A stretch of DNA of 64,000 nt from Ischnura elegans (GCF_921293095.1 NC_060252.1:74978866-75042865); one strand, 5' to 3'; counted from the stretch's first letter, positions 1-11,423 are shown. The notes: generated by a model from the letters alone, not told the origin. Made by a program: numbers and translations.

Positions 1-149
1 TTGGTGGATATTTTTTAAAACTAATTTCCATATTTATTTAAAATTTTTGGGGTAAAAAATGTTTTAATATTTAACTTGGACAAGTGGACTCGACGAGTTT
101 ATAAAAACGCCGTAAATTACGGGTCTATTTACGTCAAAAATAATAAAAA

Positions 150-335
150 CCAACAATAAAAACTCTGGTGAATGAGTTCAATGAGTAGCTATGCCTTATG
201 GGATCAAGCACAATATAACTGCAGTTGTAAATCACGAATATTGCAGCTGGTTTTAATGCTTATAAAGTGGTCCTAATGACGTCAAAATCAAAAGAGAGTG
301 CTAAACTTGGAAGCGACTACGCTAAAAAAATTAGT
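150..335. repeat. Diverged direct repeat, copy 1
   Basis: This stretch recurs at about 1170-1355 in the same orientation with many scattered differences. Shared landmarks are GGTGAATGAG, AAAGCACAA/CAAGCACAA, a TGCAGTT...AAA stretch and a TCTAATGA(T/C)GTCAA block. The two copies are about 1.02 kb apart. No coding potential is seen and no ends of a known element are visible. It may be a large low-copy tandem unit or two copies of an unknown repeat. Confidence 0.55.
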
Positions 336-640
336 ATTTTTCCAGCTATTATGATTTTCCCTGAATATCGACTGGATACGAGTTTTAGGTTTGAGAATGT
401 GGTCACATTGATCACTCGTTCTCACTCAATGTAAAATTCCTCGAATGGTCACTTCAAATATTCGTTGCTTTTATATGCAAAAAAATTTAATCGTTTTACC
501 AGCTAATACGAGTTTCCTTGACTGCTCACTGGATACGAGTTTTTGGTTTGAAGATGTGGCCATAAAGATCACTCGTTCTTGCTCAATGTAAAATTCCTCG
601 TATGTTCGCTTCAAATACTCGTTGTTTTCCTGCACATGTC
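330..640. repeat. Tandem duplication of about 157 bp
   Basis: Two adjacent diverged copies start near 342 and 499 (period about 157). Both read CCAGCTA, then CTGGATACGAGTTTT, then GATCACTCGTTCT, then CTCAATGTAAAATTCCTCG. The strongly conserved words show a local duplication, not chance similarity. Nothing codes for protein here. Confidence 0.6.
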
Positions 641-1359
641 GCCCATTTAAGTGCTTGATAACGTCCTAAGCTGCAGCAAATACCGAAAATTGTTTTCATC
701 CTCAAATAAAAATGAGGGGATTAATTCCAACCACACGCCTACGGCCTGTTATCGCATTGCAATCATTTGGTATCGGATTCGCCACGATCCAACGCCTACA
801 AAACCAGTTTGAGAAGCGAAATTAATCAAATAGCAATTAAAATTCTCACCCTCGCTCCAATTCCCTTCAAGCTCATGCAGTTACATGGGTGCATACGCCA
901 TCAAAAAAGGTTACTTCACCGCCTCACCAATTAGCAGATTGCACTCAGATTAAAAGACAATTAAGTTAATGGACAAACGCATTCATTTTTTCATTCCATT
1001 AATATCCCTACAGCAATGGATTCTGTATGAGAACACAATAATGCATTGTCTCGGGCGCGACATCAGGGAATCGCCTATTACAATAATATAATATTATGCA
1101 TAAAAACTAACAACGTCACCAAAAAATAGATACGCAACGATGATATATTATCACATAATTAAAACTAAAAACTTCTTATTTTTTTACTTTTGGTGAATGA
1201 GCCCATGATGTAGCAATGCCAATGGATTAAAGCACAAAATAATTGCAGTTATAAACTGCGAATATCGTAGCTGATTTTAGGGCATAAATGTTGGTTCTAA
1301 TGATGTCAACATGACAGAGCAGTGCTGGAAATGTTAGCAACTATGCTGAAAAAATATTT

Positions 1360-2010
1360 AAACATTAAACCTCAAATATGTCAAGGCTTTTATAATTCTG
1401 GAGCCCGCATCTGTATATTCAATTCCAATTATGAATTTTTATACTTTAAAAATTATCAACTCCGCCCAATAATTTATGTGGAAATGCATAGCTTTTACTT
1501 TTCATCATGAGAATTGTACAAAAGAATCCAAAAACAATGTTTGGCTACATTTACTGCAAATTACTGCAGATCATTCTGATTGATAAATGAATGTGGCCAT
1601 GCTACACGAAATGTTTCGGCATTCAGTCGGGCAATATGAAAAGAAATTAACCAGAAAATCATGAAATATTCTCTCCAGCCTCTGTTCCACTTAAACCTTA
1701 GGAGACGTGCTGAATATGGGTCATTCCATTGAAAATTCAAATAAGGATTTGCACACAAAGATTGAAATTTTCGTTAAAATTTCTACGTGGGTGTATATTA
1801 ACCTCAATTTAATTTGTTGGAGACATTTTATTTTATAACTCAGGCACATTTACCTCGCTATTCAATTCCAATAATGAATTACAGTACAGAAAAACTATCA
1901 ACGCCGCCAATAAAAAATATACGCGACGATGAAAGATTATCATTGAAGCTAAATGACATATCAACCGGGACATACATTCCTAAATTTGCAGTTTAAATAT
2001 ATGATGTTTA
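1360..2010. repeat. Further internal direct repeats
   Basis: About 1400-1485 and 1848-1925 share TATTCAATTCCAAT(T/A)ATGAAT followed by ATCAAC(T/G)CCGCC(C)AATAA. A weaker third version of the second half lies near 1105-1165. Two short open frames in this stretch (1322-1510 and 1814-1996) fall inside the repeats and match nothing I know, so they are not called as genes. Confidence 0.4.
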
Positions 2011-2011
2011 A

Positions 2012-2140
2012 AATTTACCATTAACATTCGTCTAAACTGGGATTTCTAAAACCAAATAATGTGTATATTATGAATAGAATAATGGTGAGTAACGAATCGC
2101 TATCAATTCCTTTCGTTTTCTTTGACGAAGGAAATTATCG
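2012..2140. repeat. Dispersed repeat copy, pair with 44742-44875
   Basis: About 130 bp recur at 44742-44875 in the same orientation. Shared blocks are ACCATTAACATT, AAACTGGGATTTCTAAAACC, TATATTATGAATA and CTTTCGTTTTCTTTGA. Identity by eye is high. No element ends are evident, so this is an interspersed repeat of unknown class. Confidence 0.65.
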
Positions 2141-2329
2141 TATTCTCAAATTAACAAAAATTGGTAGTCAATTTTCTCAAATATCAATGTGAGACAGCGG
2201 AAGGGATGGGAAGGATAGGAGAGGCTAGGAAGTGAGGCTGGAGGAATGACTGTCGTTGCTTAGGGCGAGTCAGGAGGGAATGTGTCAAAACATGTCATGA
2301 ACTCACGTCAGTAATGACACCACTACATC

Positions 2330-2540
2330 AAGAGACTACAAAGAAAGAGGCAAACAATAAAATAACAATGAAAAAGAAAAAACACGCTTTTTTGAAAACC
2401 AGTAATAATGGACTACAAAGTAAAAAATAAGTTTTACATCTCTCAAAGAATAAAGCGAGGAAGCTGATTAGGCATATCGGATATGGGCACAGAAGAGCCT
2501 GATAGATAGTAAGGATTAGCACGCAATATTAATATTTAAA
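2330..2540. repeat. Dispersed repeat copy, pair with 12740-12950
   Basis: This A-rich segment and 12740-12950 share AAGCGAGG, ...ATAG...GATTA..., GAA(G/T)...CTGATAG and GGCACGCAATA / AGCACGCAATA in the same order. They are diverged copies of one interspersed repeat. The family is not recognised. Confidence 0.45.
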
Positions 2541-2559
2541 CCTGTCTCCAAAATTTCCT

Positions 2560-4134
2560 CAGTTTTGTCACTATTTTAAGAGTGTCAAAACCATAATTGG
2601 TATTCGAGTTCTGTATCAAAATGTTGAAATTGCTATTGGATTTTATATTTTATCATGGATATATCGTATTTCAACACGTCAAGTCTGAAACAATTTCATA
2701 GGGAAGAGAGTTTATTGGGAAACGAGGCAGTATCAAAAACCGAAAAAGAGGAAGTGATACAAGATCATCGTCCAAAGGGTAGAAAAAGAGAGGGCTGTAA
2801 AAATGAGATGAATGGCGCCTTGAGCTAAATAAAGGAAACTTACATATAGAAGGACAGGAGCCCGTGGCTATCAGCATTAATATCATTTGACCCATTTACT
2901 TTTGGGGCTACCTTTATCGATATAAGTATATCCTAGAGCAATAAAATGCCTCCTCATTTCATCGGTTATATTTTGTAGCCTGCAGTGAAAACGATTAAAA
3001 TTGAGCTAAATCATCTAAAATTCTTCACATTTTTTGAGTGCCATGCTTCATCGCTCTTGGAAACCTCATTTCCGCAAACAATACTGTCTTTGGTCTCGCT
3101 TTTTAAACAACGTGCATCGATCTACCGCTCATGAGCTACCTTTGTTTAGGACAATAACTTAGTTAATAGCCCCTTTTCAGTGTTTAGGATTTTGTTAACC
3201 ATACCGCACATGGACTCAAAATTAACGAGAATATTGTAGATCTCTAGTGTCACTTTTGCGGATTAAAAACATTCCATAAGATTATAATGGGGTACTATCT
3301 CGAGAATGTAACTTTGATTGCTCTAACCTGATGTTTTCAGATGAAGTCAATAACACATGGCTCATCATGTATCACATTATAATTCTCTACATCATATTTG
3401 ATCCCTCTAATTACAGAAGCAGAATTCTTGATGATAGCTAGGAAAAACATCCGTGAGCCTTCTTCAGCACTTTGAATCAAAAATTGATCGCCGTTTATAA
3501 TTTGTGGCAGTAACATGAGCTAACCACAGGACCGCGGCTTGATAAGAAAATGAGATAAAAACTCATCCATGACGTGTTTTTGCGAAACAAATGCATTGCT
3601 TAGCATTAATTGGCACCAATATATCCACAGTAATCACGTGCATCCCAGAAACTAAACCTATAGAGGGATTAATTCTTACTAAATGCACGAAACGAGGCAA
3701 TAATAGGCTAATCATAAAACGCCCTCAAAGGGTAGGGTTGTCAATCGCTTACAAAGAGGATCGGAGCTGATTTATTCCTCGAGTGTTACGAATCGTTCAA
3801 TAAAAGTCTTGAATTGGATTTATCAATTTCAGCAGCCTCGCTCATGATCAATTAGCGCACTAAAGGCTTTCGTATGTCATGGAGGAATTGAATCATTCCT
3901 CCTCTCACGGAGTCATGAGTAATTGTTTGCGAGCTAAAATGATTGAGGTGCTCTCTTCAAGTTATGGCCGTTATAGAAATCCCTAGATGTATCGCCATGG
4001 TCACGAATGCACATTGCTCGGAGGGACTCACAAAGGATTGGTCACTCACTCTCCTCTGATTCAATCAGAAGACTGAACTTAATAGGTGAGGGTAAAGTGC
4101 TGTTAACCGACCTTATTCAATAGAATAGCTTCAA
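2560..4134. other. Unassigned AT-rich stretch
   Basis: I see no convincing exon, repeat end, RNA gene or conserved protein motif on either strand here. Short open frames, such as 2671-2895 on the minus strand, are low-complexity and unsupported. Confidence 0.5.
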
Positions 4135-4219
4135 CAAAAATTTAATGTATATGATTATATACATATATTTAGATTTACAAAAATTTAATGTATTTGATTA
4201 TATACATATATTTAGATTA
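4135..4219. repeat. Two-copy 43-bp tandem repeat
   Basis: Copy 1 (4135-4177) and copy 2 (4178-4219) both read CAAAAATTTAATGTAT, then TGATTATATACATATATT and TAGATTA, with one clear internal substitution. The near identity suggests a recent local duplication. Each unit contains a short palindrome, TATATACATATA. Confidence 0.9.
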
Positions 4220-4288
4220 GGTACTCTATAAATATGCCAATTCATAAGCCACTGACGTTTTAAGTACCTATTTTATAAGTTCAAGCAT

Positions 4289-4591
4289 CAATGGCGCAGC
4301 GAGGGGGAGCTTTGGGGGATAACCCCCCTTCCCCCAGAGCTCAGAGAAACTTTTAAGTTTAATCCATTTTACTTAATTTGATTGATATTACTAATAGAAT
4401 AGAGTAAGGATTAATAAAATATCCCTCAGAAAGCCGTAAAACTCACAATTTTGAACCATTTTCTTAAAATTCCGCAATTTATTAATCTCGCACCTACCGC
4501 TTATCCTGGTGGGTATTCCATACCCCCACACCCCCCGGTACTAGTTGCACCTAAACCCCCCCCCCAGCCTTAATTCCTAGCTGCGCCCCTG
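4289..4591. mobile_element. hAT-type MITE with 8-bp target duplication
   Basis: The element begins CAATGGCGCAGCGAGGGGG and ends CCTAGCTGCGCCCCTG, so its ends are imperfect inverted repeats. The flanks TCAAGCAT (4281-4288) and TCAAACAT (4592-4599) match at 7 of 8 bases, as expected for the 8-bp target duplication of hAT elements. The interior holds C- and G-runs and no open frame, so it is non-autonomous. Relatives in this window are at 19549, 23372, 34501 and 50725. Confidence 0.8.
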
Positions 4592-4599
4592 TCAAACAT

Positions 4600-5540
4600 T
4601 CCCTTTTCCAATGCTGAAATTGGCTTCAATATATGGTCAATCAGGGCATGCGTCTTTCCGCTATGACCGCGGTTTAGACTCCGCGTGGGCACTTAGATAG
4701 CGTCCACATAATCGGATTCACGAATTCCCCATAAATTGTCGGTCTTTCTTTAAACTGCGACCATTATTGCTGCGGAAAAACTTCAAAGTGTGACCTCTCC
4801 CAGTCTTTTCATTCCTAGAGATGCATTGGAGGTGATAAAAACTCGTTACTGAGGACCATTGAGCAATTTTAACGAGGTCGTTGTCTCACACGTCGAGCTG
4901 ATGGCATTCTGACGCCGAACTTCGGAGTGACCTAATTCTTGAAATTTTGAAACCAGATATAACTACTACCTACATATAGCTCCATCGGTGTGTCCACATA
5001 CAAAATTTAACATTTGTCAACGTACTTTATCTGGCTTAAAATCTATCTTTATAAGGGAGATATAATTAGTTTATATAGATTTAAAGGGAGATACAATAAT
5101 AACATAAAAATAATGGCATAAGAATAATATTTGATGTAGCAGTACCACTGAATCATAAAGTTGAGTCTACGGAAAAAGATAGAATACAAAAATATCAAAA
5201 TATATAGCAGGTGAAAGAAAAAATATTTGGAAGTTGAAAGTAGTCAGCATTCACCCACAAATATTTGGAAGGAGTCTTTTCAAATCGCTTCAAAAAAGAA
5301 ATTGAAGACCTGGGAATCCAAAAACACCTGATTAACCTCGGTCAATTAGCTGTTTAAATACAGACTTGGCAGTTTATGAAGAGATTCCTGGGTCGGGTAG
5401 AATCGGACAGAGTAGGGTAAGGTGAATCTCTTCCATTACATCCGAACCTAATCCTAATTTGCCCATAGGATAGGAGAACATTTCCACCTGGTTTAAACCA
5501 GCTGATAAAGTGCAAAAACTCGATAAAAATAATGATAATA
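4600..5540. other. Unassigned stretch
   Basis: No exon or element end was recognised. The sequence TTGGAAG...AAATATTTGGAAG near 5225-5275 repeats locally, but without clear structure. Confidence 0.4.
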
Positions 5541-5701
5541 ATTACTAATAATAATTTATTTATTTATTAACTACAATTGTATACAAGAAATCTTGTTCTA
5601 TACTATCGTTTTAAAATTTCAAATGAAATCGTGCACATTCTGGTCCCCCTAAGCCGAAATTGGCTTGTCAGCAGGTGCCAAATTAAGCAATATAATTTGT
5701 G
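5541..5701 (-). mobile_element. LINE 3' end with A-rich tail
   Basis: Read on the minus strand, the sequence runs through GGCTTAGGGGGACCAGAATG and ends in TTAATAAATAAATAAATTATT. This is the usual look of a truncated arthropod non-LTR retrotransposon tail. A Penelope-like hairpin at 5702-5983 interrupts it. The clade cannot be assigned from the UTR alone. Confidence 0.45.
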
Positions 5702-5983
5702 ATGAATATTTCTCGGGTTTCCAGCCAGGTAATTGCTTTTATGTAAGCTGACGTTTCGGGAGACGACTCGTCTCCCATCCTCAAGGCTGTGTTACTTTAT
5801 GGAAGTCCAATTTCACACTGAAGACCGAATTACTGTGAAATTGGACGTCCATAAAGTAACACTGCCTTGAGGATGGGAGACAAGTCGTCTCCCAAAACGT
5901 CGGCTTACATAAAAGCATTAACCTGGCTGCAAACCCGAGAAATATTCGTCACAAGTATTCACCAGGAAAAATCAAACTCGCAT
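5702..5983. mobile_element. Penelope-like hairpin element with 13-bp TSD
   Basis: This is a large inverted repeat: 5712-5815 is nearly the reverse complement of 5832-5940. Each arm carries TCGGGTTTCCAGCC near its outer end and the core GAGGAT-GGGAGAC-n5-GTCTCCC-(G/A)AAACGTC. The 13-bp flank AATATAATTTGTG occurs exactly at 5689-5701 and 5984-5996, so the whole hairpin was inserted as a unit. Such palindromic terminal-repeat pieces are typical of Penelope-like retroelements. The open frame across the right arm (5867-6073) is not a gene. Confidence 0.75.
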
Positions 5984-6589
5984 AATATAATTTGTGTCTT
6001 GTCAAATTACAAAATTAACAATTTAATTGACAGGTGCCATATAAAGTATTATGATCTGCATAACGTCAAATAACAAATGAAACATTTTAATAAACATTCT
6101 TAATAACAAATAAACATACAATTCTATAAAATATTTGAAAGAAAATAATAATAATGAAAGTTGAGCTGCTGATTCATATTTGCGGTAAAATTGCCATCTC
6201 TCTTTTTCATTAATTCAGGATGTCATTCAACTGCGTCCCGCCAGTCTCAAATACTGTTAGCAGAGCTGCATATGATTTCATGAAGCTGATACATTGTTAT
6301 TGCGAAGTTAAATGGTTGCTCAACGACATGAAGGTAATTCTTCATCACAGAAGCTTTCAGGTAGGCAGTATTTAATACCAGTTTTTTTTTTTACCAATTT
6401 AATACCAATTTCCGGGGGGTGACGGTCCCCTCCCTTTTACTTATTCATGATTTTTTTATAGTTTCATAATTTCAAACTTACGTAAATCAGTTCATGGGAA
6501 ATTTCTAGACTAGTCTACCAGACAAGATGGAATCCCGATGAAGGCAAAAGATTTTTTCCTCTCTGTAATTAACGCACAATTTTTTCATT

Positions 6590-6850
6590 GTGTCCAGTGT
6601 ACTTATTCATCCAATCCTAATTAAATACCATAATGTCGAAACAAAAAATTTAGTGGATTTTAAAAAAATCTGGGAAAATTTTATTAGTAATAAGGATCAT
6701 AATTATAAGATTAAGGCCCCAAGGCCGCTATCAAATAGACTAAAATTTTCCCTCCTACATCGGGGGATAGAGGATTGGAATGGTTTACCCGGGGAAAGAA
6801 ATTTTTTGGACCCTTTCCAACTCACGCCACTATATTTATCAATAGGATAA
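6590..6850 (+). pseudogene. C-terminal end of a LINE reverse transcriptase
   Basis: The predicted peptide contains SNRLKFSLLHRGIEDWNGLP, the pattern seen at the very C-terminus of many CR1/L2/Jockey-group LINE polyproteins (R..FF.R.I..WN.LP). It is only about 86 residues, so it is a strongly 5'-truncated copy. A T-rich 3' UTR follows to about 6985, where the ISL2EU-type element begins. The clade is uncertain. Confidence 0.6.
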
Positions 6851-7052
6851 ATGAAATTGAATTTTGAGGGCTTTATAATAATACATTTTTTTTTTTAATT
6901 TTGTGTTTCTTGTCTTTTTTACTTTGGTCTTAGTATTCGTAGTTCCAGCCAACTACACGCCAACTACCGGGCGAAAGTAGAATCACTGGTCCGGGTATAC
7001 TTTTGCGCACGGCTCATCCAGAAAAGGTTCTTCTGAGGAGAAGTAGTGTCGT

Positions 7053-7412
7053 TTGCTTGCTATGGAGAATATTCCGATGACTTTTTCTCCAAGAAAAGGG
7101 ACATCTAACAAGAATTGCTGTGTGCCACGGTGTTCTTCCAAGGCCTGTAGGGACACCGTAGTTCGATTTCACGAATTTCCAAAGCCAGGCGATGTTTTCT
7201 ATTGCAGGAATGATTGGGGTGAGATGGAGAAGGTCGATCGACGGAATTTGTGGATCCACCGGCTGAAAATCGGGAAAAAGGTGACGAAGAGCATGCTGGT
7301 GTGTTCTTTGCACTTCATAAAGAACGATTATATATTACCGGATACGTATACATTTTTCTATTTCACTTTTTTTCTCTTAATTTATTTCAACGTGGCTGAG
7401 ATCACGTTGTGA
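7053..7412 (+). pseudogene. THAP-domain exon of transposon protein
   Basis: The peptide begins with a short leader, then CCVPRCSSK (the first Cys pair of a C2CH THAP zinc finger), VVRFHEFPK, the conserved Trp in RRNLWIHRL, and CSLHF, which supplies the last Cys and His. THAP domains bind DNA and occur in transposases and in domesticated regulators. After KNDYILPD the frame runs into non-coding sequence at an ACGTATAC that could be a splice donor. The next exon appears to resume at 7476 with PARHRFLKRCAVPSMNLP, a typical post-THAP linker, though by eye the phase does not fit. It lies just inside the left TIR, so it is transposon-borne and not a host gene. Confidence 0.8.
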
Positions 7413-8712
7413 AGTCGATGCGAATGTTAACCTCCTTGTACTTATCTATGTTTTAACGTGTTCTTTCTCAATAGATTTTCCAGCAAGACATCGATTTTTG
7501 AAGAGATGTGCTGTCCCGTCTATGAATTTACCAATATCGTCGATAGAAAAATCTCCAGTTTGAGTACACAGACGGCATGGACGACGAGGAGAGCCAATTA
7601 AGGTAGGTATTTCAAAGGAATGTATTATTTAATCTTGTAGTTTTCAGCCGTATATTAAAAATCAAAATTCATTGATTAGCAACCATAGCTAAGGCTGAAA
7701 CTAATGCGAGCATAGGTGGGCCAACTGTCTAACTGGGTAGTAACAAGGAAGTGGTTATTAGCTTTTTTGGTTATAGGGTGCTGAACTTGCTATCTTTCTC
7801 GTATTTAGTGGTTGTGGTAGTATATTGGGACACTACATAAGTTGTGATTTTTTCGAATGAATTGTGGCTTGGAAGTGCAGCCCTATTTTTTTGCAGATGT
7901 TTAAAACGTTGCCGAAAAATAAAAGTGCATACATCATGCAAAAGGTTGCATTAAATCAGCGTGATGTGATGCAGCTATTGAAAAAAATGTATATGGATTT
8001 GAAATCTTGCAGTCCACCACCATATTTAGATATTTTAGGTTTACAACTAGAGGCATGTAATTTAGATAAATATGGGAACAGTCAATCTTGAGTTATTGCG
8101 TGAGTAACACTAGAGAAATTGTTAGAAAAATAACAAATTATGGTATTTATGATTATTCAAAAATAAAGTTTCCACTAAGGCCATACACTTGGTTGTTTAC
8201 CTATTGGCCAAATTTCTATGGCATCAACTTATCGGATTGAAAAAATGTTTTCATATATTATATTATCGTTTTATCTCTTATAATTTGGATAAAGATCAGT
8301 TTACATATTACTGTAGGGAACTAAATCTTCAGTCGTTTCTTTGGTCCATCTTAGCTAAGTATTACCAAATTCAGCACTGAAAGATGGTTAGCATTTCATG
8401 TGTCTCACAGTAACAAACTCAGTTCTACTTACAAATGATGATCATTGAAAGCTTTTATTAATTTTATGGAATTTATACTTAAAAGTCCCTAATGCGTCAT
8501 TTACCTTAAACAATGAGGAAGTGGAACAGGAAATTTTTCGTTTTGGCCTCATCTTTTTAGTTGTCTAAATCGCCCGAATTCATAGAGATTTGGAAAGAGT
8601 TTCACTGAGGACATTTGTCATTTACCATTCTTCTGTGACGGATCTTTTCCGTGTTATTGTTTTTTACCAATGCCAAGTACAGTTTTGAATAATTGTAATC
8701 TGGTTATTTTTT

Positions 8713-9170
8713 ATTTAGATCCAAAGTGGAGGGTTTGTGGAGGCAGTTGCTGAGTGTGATGAGGCCGATATCCACTAGATTATTCCATTGATGAGCCCAC
8801 TAAAGATTCTTTGATGGAAACTCAAGAGGTTGCAGCTGCTGAGGCACTGATATCCATTGGAAATGGAGATGTTAGGGGTGTACAATGTAGTATTGGCACT
8901 CAATGTGTGAATGAGACAAGGGATTTTGGGTGCCAGGTAACTAGTGGTGACTTTCACTCGACGGTGGCTGACATGATCGTCAGTGAGAGGAACCTATACA
9001 CGATGACTGGCCTCGATTCCTTTCTGCAATTGGCCAGATTAGTTACTTTGTTTTCGGAACTTCAGCCTGACAACATGAGGTACTTCTTAAACAACAAGTG
9101 CAAAATAATTTTATCGCTCATGAAAATGAAGCTAAACTTATCCTTTGCCGTGCTGGCACATATTTTACAC
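8713..9170 (+). pseudogene. N-terminal part of DDE_Tnp_4-type transposase
   Basis: After an acceptor-like TTATTTAG near 8718, the reading frame gives GTQCVNETRDFGCQV, TGLDSFLQLARLV and LSLMKMKLNLSFAVLA. This matches my memory of the helix-turn-helix region (HTH_Tnp_4) that precedes the DDE_Tnp_4 nuclease in THAP-bearing transposases: TGL.SF..L, then L..MK.KLNLSF..LA. The frame then degenerates, and I cannot find the catalytic Asp/Glu blocks before the minus-strand ORF begins. The DDE domain therefore seems deleted or unrecognisable. Exon boundaries are approximate. Confidence 0.6.
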
Positions 9171-9510
9171 GCTGTATGGCAGTATATAATAATTTTTTTC
9201 ATTCCATGGCTTCATCATGTACTTGTATCACATTCTTCCATATCAAGTGTAATTTTATTTGTTTTTGCATTGTTTTGCCTTCCTTAAAAAGGGGGATGAA
9301 TGACATTAATTCCATTTTGCAAACTGGCTGTTATTAAAATCTAAATCTAGTTTGAACATTGTAAATCATCCAAGATATGACTACAACTGTTGGATATTAC
9401 ACCACTTGGGCATATTTTACTTATTGTATTGCTTTGTACTATATTTTTTTTATTCCATGGTTTCATAATGTACTTAAACCACGTACTTCCGCATTAAGTG
9501 TACCATGAAT
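9160..9510. repeat. Internal duplication inside ISL2EU-type element 1
   Basis: About 105 bp at 9160-9265 (CATATTTTAC...TTTATTCCATGG-like...CACATTCTTCC...AAGTGTA) recurs in diverged form at 9409-9510, a period of about 249 bp. Shared words are CATATTTTAC, TATTTTTTT(T)ATTCCATGG and TTCATAATGTACTT / TTCATCATGTACTT. The duplication lies where the transposase frame breaks. Confidence 0.6.
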
Positions 9511-10140
9511 GATAATGTTGTCAATGCTAATCATGTCATTTGTGTATTATCTTTGTATACATCTCCCATTTGATGTCTCCGACTTCTTTGGAAAACATAT
9601 ATCGACTGATATAAATTTTGTTATCTTGTTTCATTTAACTCCTTCAAGACCCCAGTTGCTTGCTGTCCATGTCACCAAGGTTACCTCTTTCGCAGGTTAG
9701 AATGTATTTCTTATGTTCTCTATGTAGCTTACTGTAAATGACATATTTTCACTCCATACTCTTTTTGAGGGAAGAAGGTACGTGCTCCATGCAGGGACAA
9801 TGGGCGTACATAAAATATATGAATTTCTTTTTATCTGCGCATATTTTCTGAGAAACAGATGCCATTATGGAAAAGCATTGGTCTAACCTTTGGGGGTATA
9901 ATTGGTCTTAGCTAAAGGGGCTGCTGGTATCTCATGGGTCTGGGGAGGGAGGGGATAAATCCGCCTATGAGTCAGTATGTGGTTGTATTGCTGTCATCTA
10001 TGATGAATTGATGATTTCATACAGGTAGGTTAGTTCTGTACATTTTTCAGTGGGCCCAATTTTAATCCTTAATCTAAGTATTTACATGTATAATTGCAGT
10101 CATATACGACCAGTGAATTGTTTTGGTAATACCTAACTAA

Positions 10141-10937
10141 CTAATTATCTTTCGGCTTGATTATAGTTTTTGATCGAAGCTGTAACTCCATTAATTTTTT
10201 TACTCGAGGCATAGGATAGATAATTGAAGGATATGTACCAGAGAAAGAGGTCAGTGTAGCCCAAAGTGGTCGCGGTCTATGGTTAAAACAGCTCCTCTTT
10301 AAGGTACCTGACACAAAGGTTTTCTCCATTCAGTTATATCCCAACAAAAACAATTTTAATGTAAATTTAATTTATTTTGAAATTAGTAAGAAGCTTGAAA
10401 TTTCTTCTTTATGACTGCTTATTTGTTAAATTTCTTTCCTTCATATTAGCTTTCTTCTGCCATAATTGTATGGTACTCTTGCCACTGACTTGATGGACAC
10501 TGCAACATCCACAAACTAGTAATAAATTATTGGCATTTTTTGCATTATTGTTCATGAATACTAAAGGTTAAATTAATGTAGCATAAAATGATTAACCATT
10601 AATAGCTACTAATGTAACTGGGTTGTCTACGAATGGTTTCTACCTATTCCTAAACAATTCCCGCTTTGCGAGAACAATCAAACTTCCGGATCTCGATTTT
10701 TTCATCAATTGTTAGGCTAATGAGACCGTTTATTTGAAGCGGTTTCTTGGTAAGGCCACTTGTTTGAAGAACAAGAGCCATTATTTTTAATTCACAGCCA
10801 TTTCCTTGGTGAAGCCCCACAGTGATCACCAAACCCGCGTTTAAAACGCTCTCCCCTTCAAAGATATTTCGTTGGCTGCAATTTCCACCCAAATATCGCA
10901 CAATTTCTTAGTAGGTCACAAAAACTTTGCTACTCAT
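10141..10937 (-). pseudogene. SWIM/YqaJ-type ORF of ISL2EU element 1
   Basis: On the minus strand an ATG near 10937 opens MSSKVFVTY, one stop, then EIVRYLGGNCSQ, FEGESVLNAGL, LQTSGLTKKPLQINGLIS and KFDCSRKAG. The order 'covering-fold' segment, LQTS.LT..P..I.G, then C.C.AG matches the start of SWIM zinc-finger proteins that accompany YqaJ-like nucleases in ISL2EU transposons. In CSRKAG the second Cys expected in the CxC pair is Arg, so the SWIM motif is damaged. A further open stretch, 10329 down to 10141, may be the next exon. The nuclease domain itself is not seen. The ORF converges on the transposase. Confidence 0.6.
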
Positions 10938-11139
10938 GTTCCCTAGAATACAATTTAGTCCGAAAACGAAGAACGGTGCCGATATGCGCAATCGAATCCA
11001 CACCAATAAGGAGAATCACGAAGATTGCAATTGAAATGTGTTGTTATTCACGAGAAGTATACCCGGACTGACGGCCATTTTGGATTATGACGTCAGCGAC
11101 GACAGCGCCGCTAGTGGTGATTTGGTTTCCGATATTTCC

Positions 11140-11392
11140 GATATATATTATTGTGTAAAAATGGATTTTGAGGGCAATGTAAATGTAGACATGCATTGTT
11201 TTTTTTTGCTGATTTGGTGCTATGTATATGGGGACATGTATTGTGTAAAAAATGGTATTTTGAGGGCTTTTAAAAATTTTTTTGTACTTAGTATTTTGTT
11301 TTGTATTTTGGTTTATGTATATTATTGTGTCTTAATGTACTTCCTAACTTTATGTTACCACCCGACTTCATGGTCGACTTGTAACTAATTAT

Positions 11393-11393
<1 letters not shown>
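11140..11393 (+). mobile_element. LINE 3' UTR-like segment
   Basis: This T-rich sequence contains two copies of TTTTGAGGGC (about 11166 and 11257) and runs into a TAA repeat. The same TTTTGAGGGCTTT phrase follows the LINE peptide at 6862, so both are probably 3' UTRs of one LINE family. No peptide is preserved here. Confidence 0.4.

Positions 11394-11423
<30 letters not shown>
11394..11423. repeat. (TAA)n microsatellite, 5' flank of Dong-like LINE
   Basis: About ten TAA units end exactly where the Dong-like ORF sequence begins. A second TAA run at 12048-12068 follows the 3' end of the same LINE. TAA repeats are the known target of Dong elements (R4 clade). Confidence 0.9.

Larger units (their letters stand above)
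6989..11068. mobile_element. ISL2EU-type DNA transposon 1 (degenerate, 4.08 kb)
   Basis: The left end GTCCGGGTATACTTTTGCG and the right end (reverse complement GTCCGGGTATACTTCTCG) form inverted repeats. A 2-bp TG flanks both ends (6987-6988 and 11069-11070). Inside, remnants of a THAP/DDE_Tnp_4-like transposase lie on the plus strand, and a SWIM/YqaJ-type ORF lies on the minus strand, converging on it. That pair of genes is, as I recall, the hallmark of ISL2EU elements. Frame breaks and loss of the catalytic domain make it inactive. Its TIRs differ from those of the second element at 24400-27661. Confidence 0.7.

Noticed and set aside
11038-11388. 116-codon plus-strand open frame as a host gene
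   Set aside because: It starts inside the ISL2EU-type right TIR and continues into a LINE 3' UTR with repeated TTTTGAGGGC; hydrophobic residues come from T-richness.
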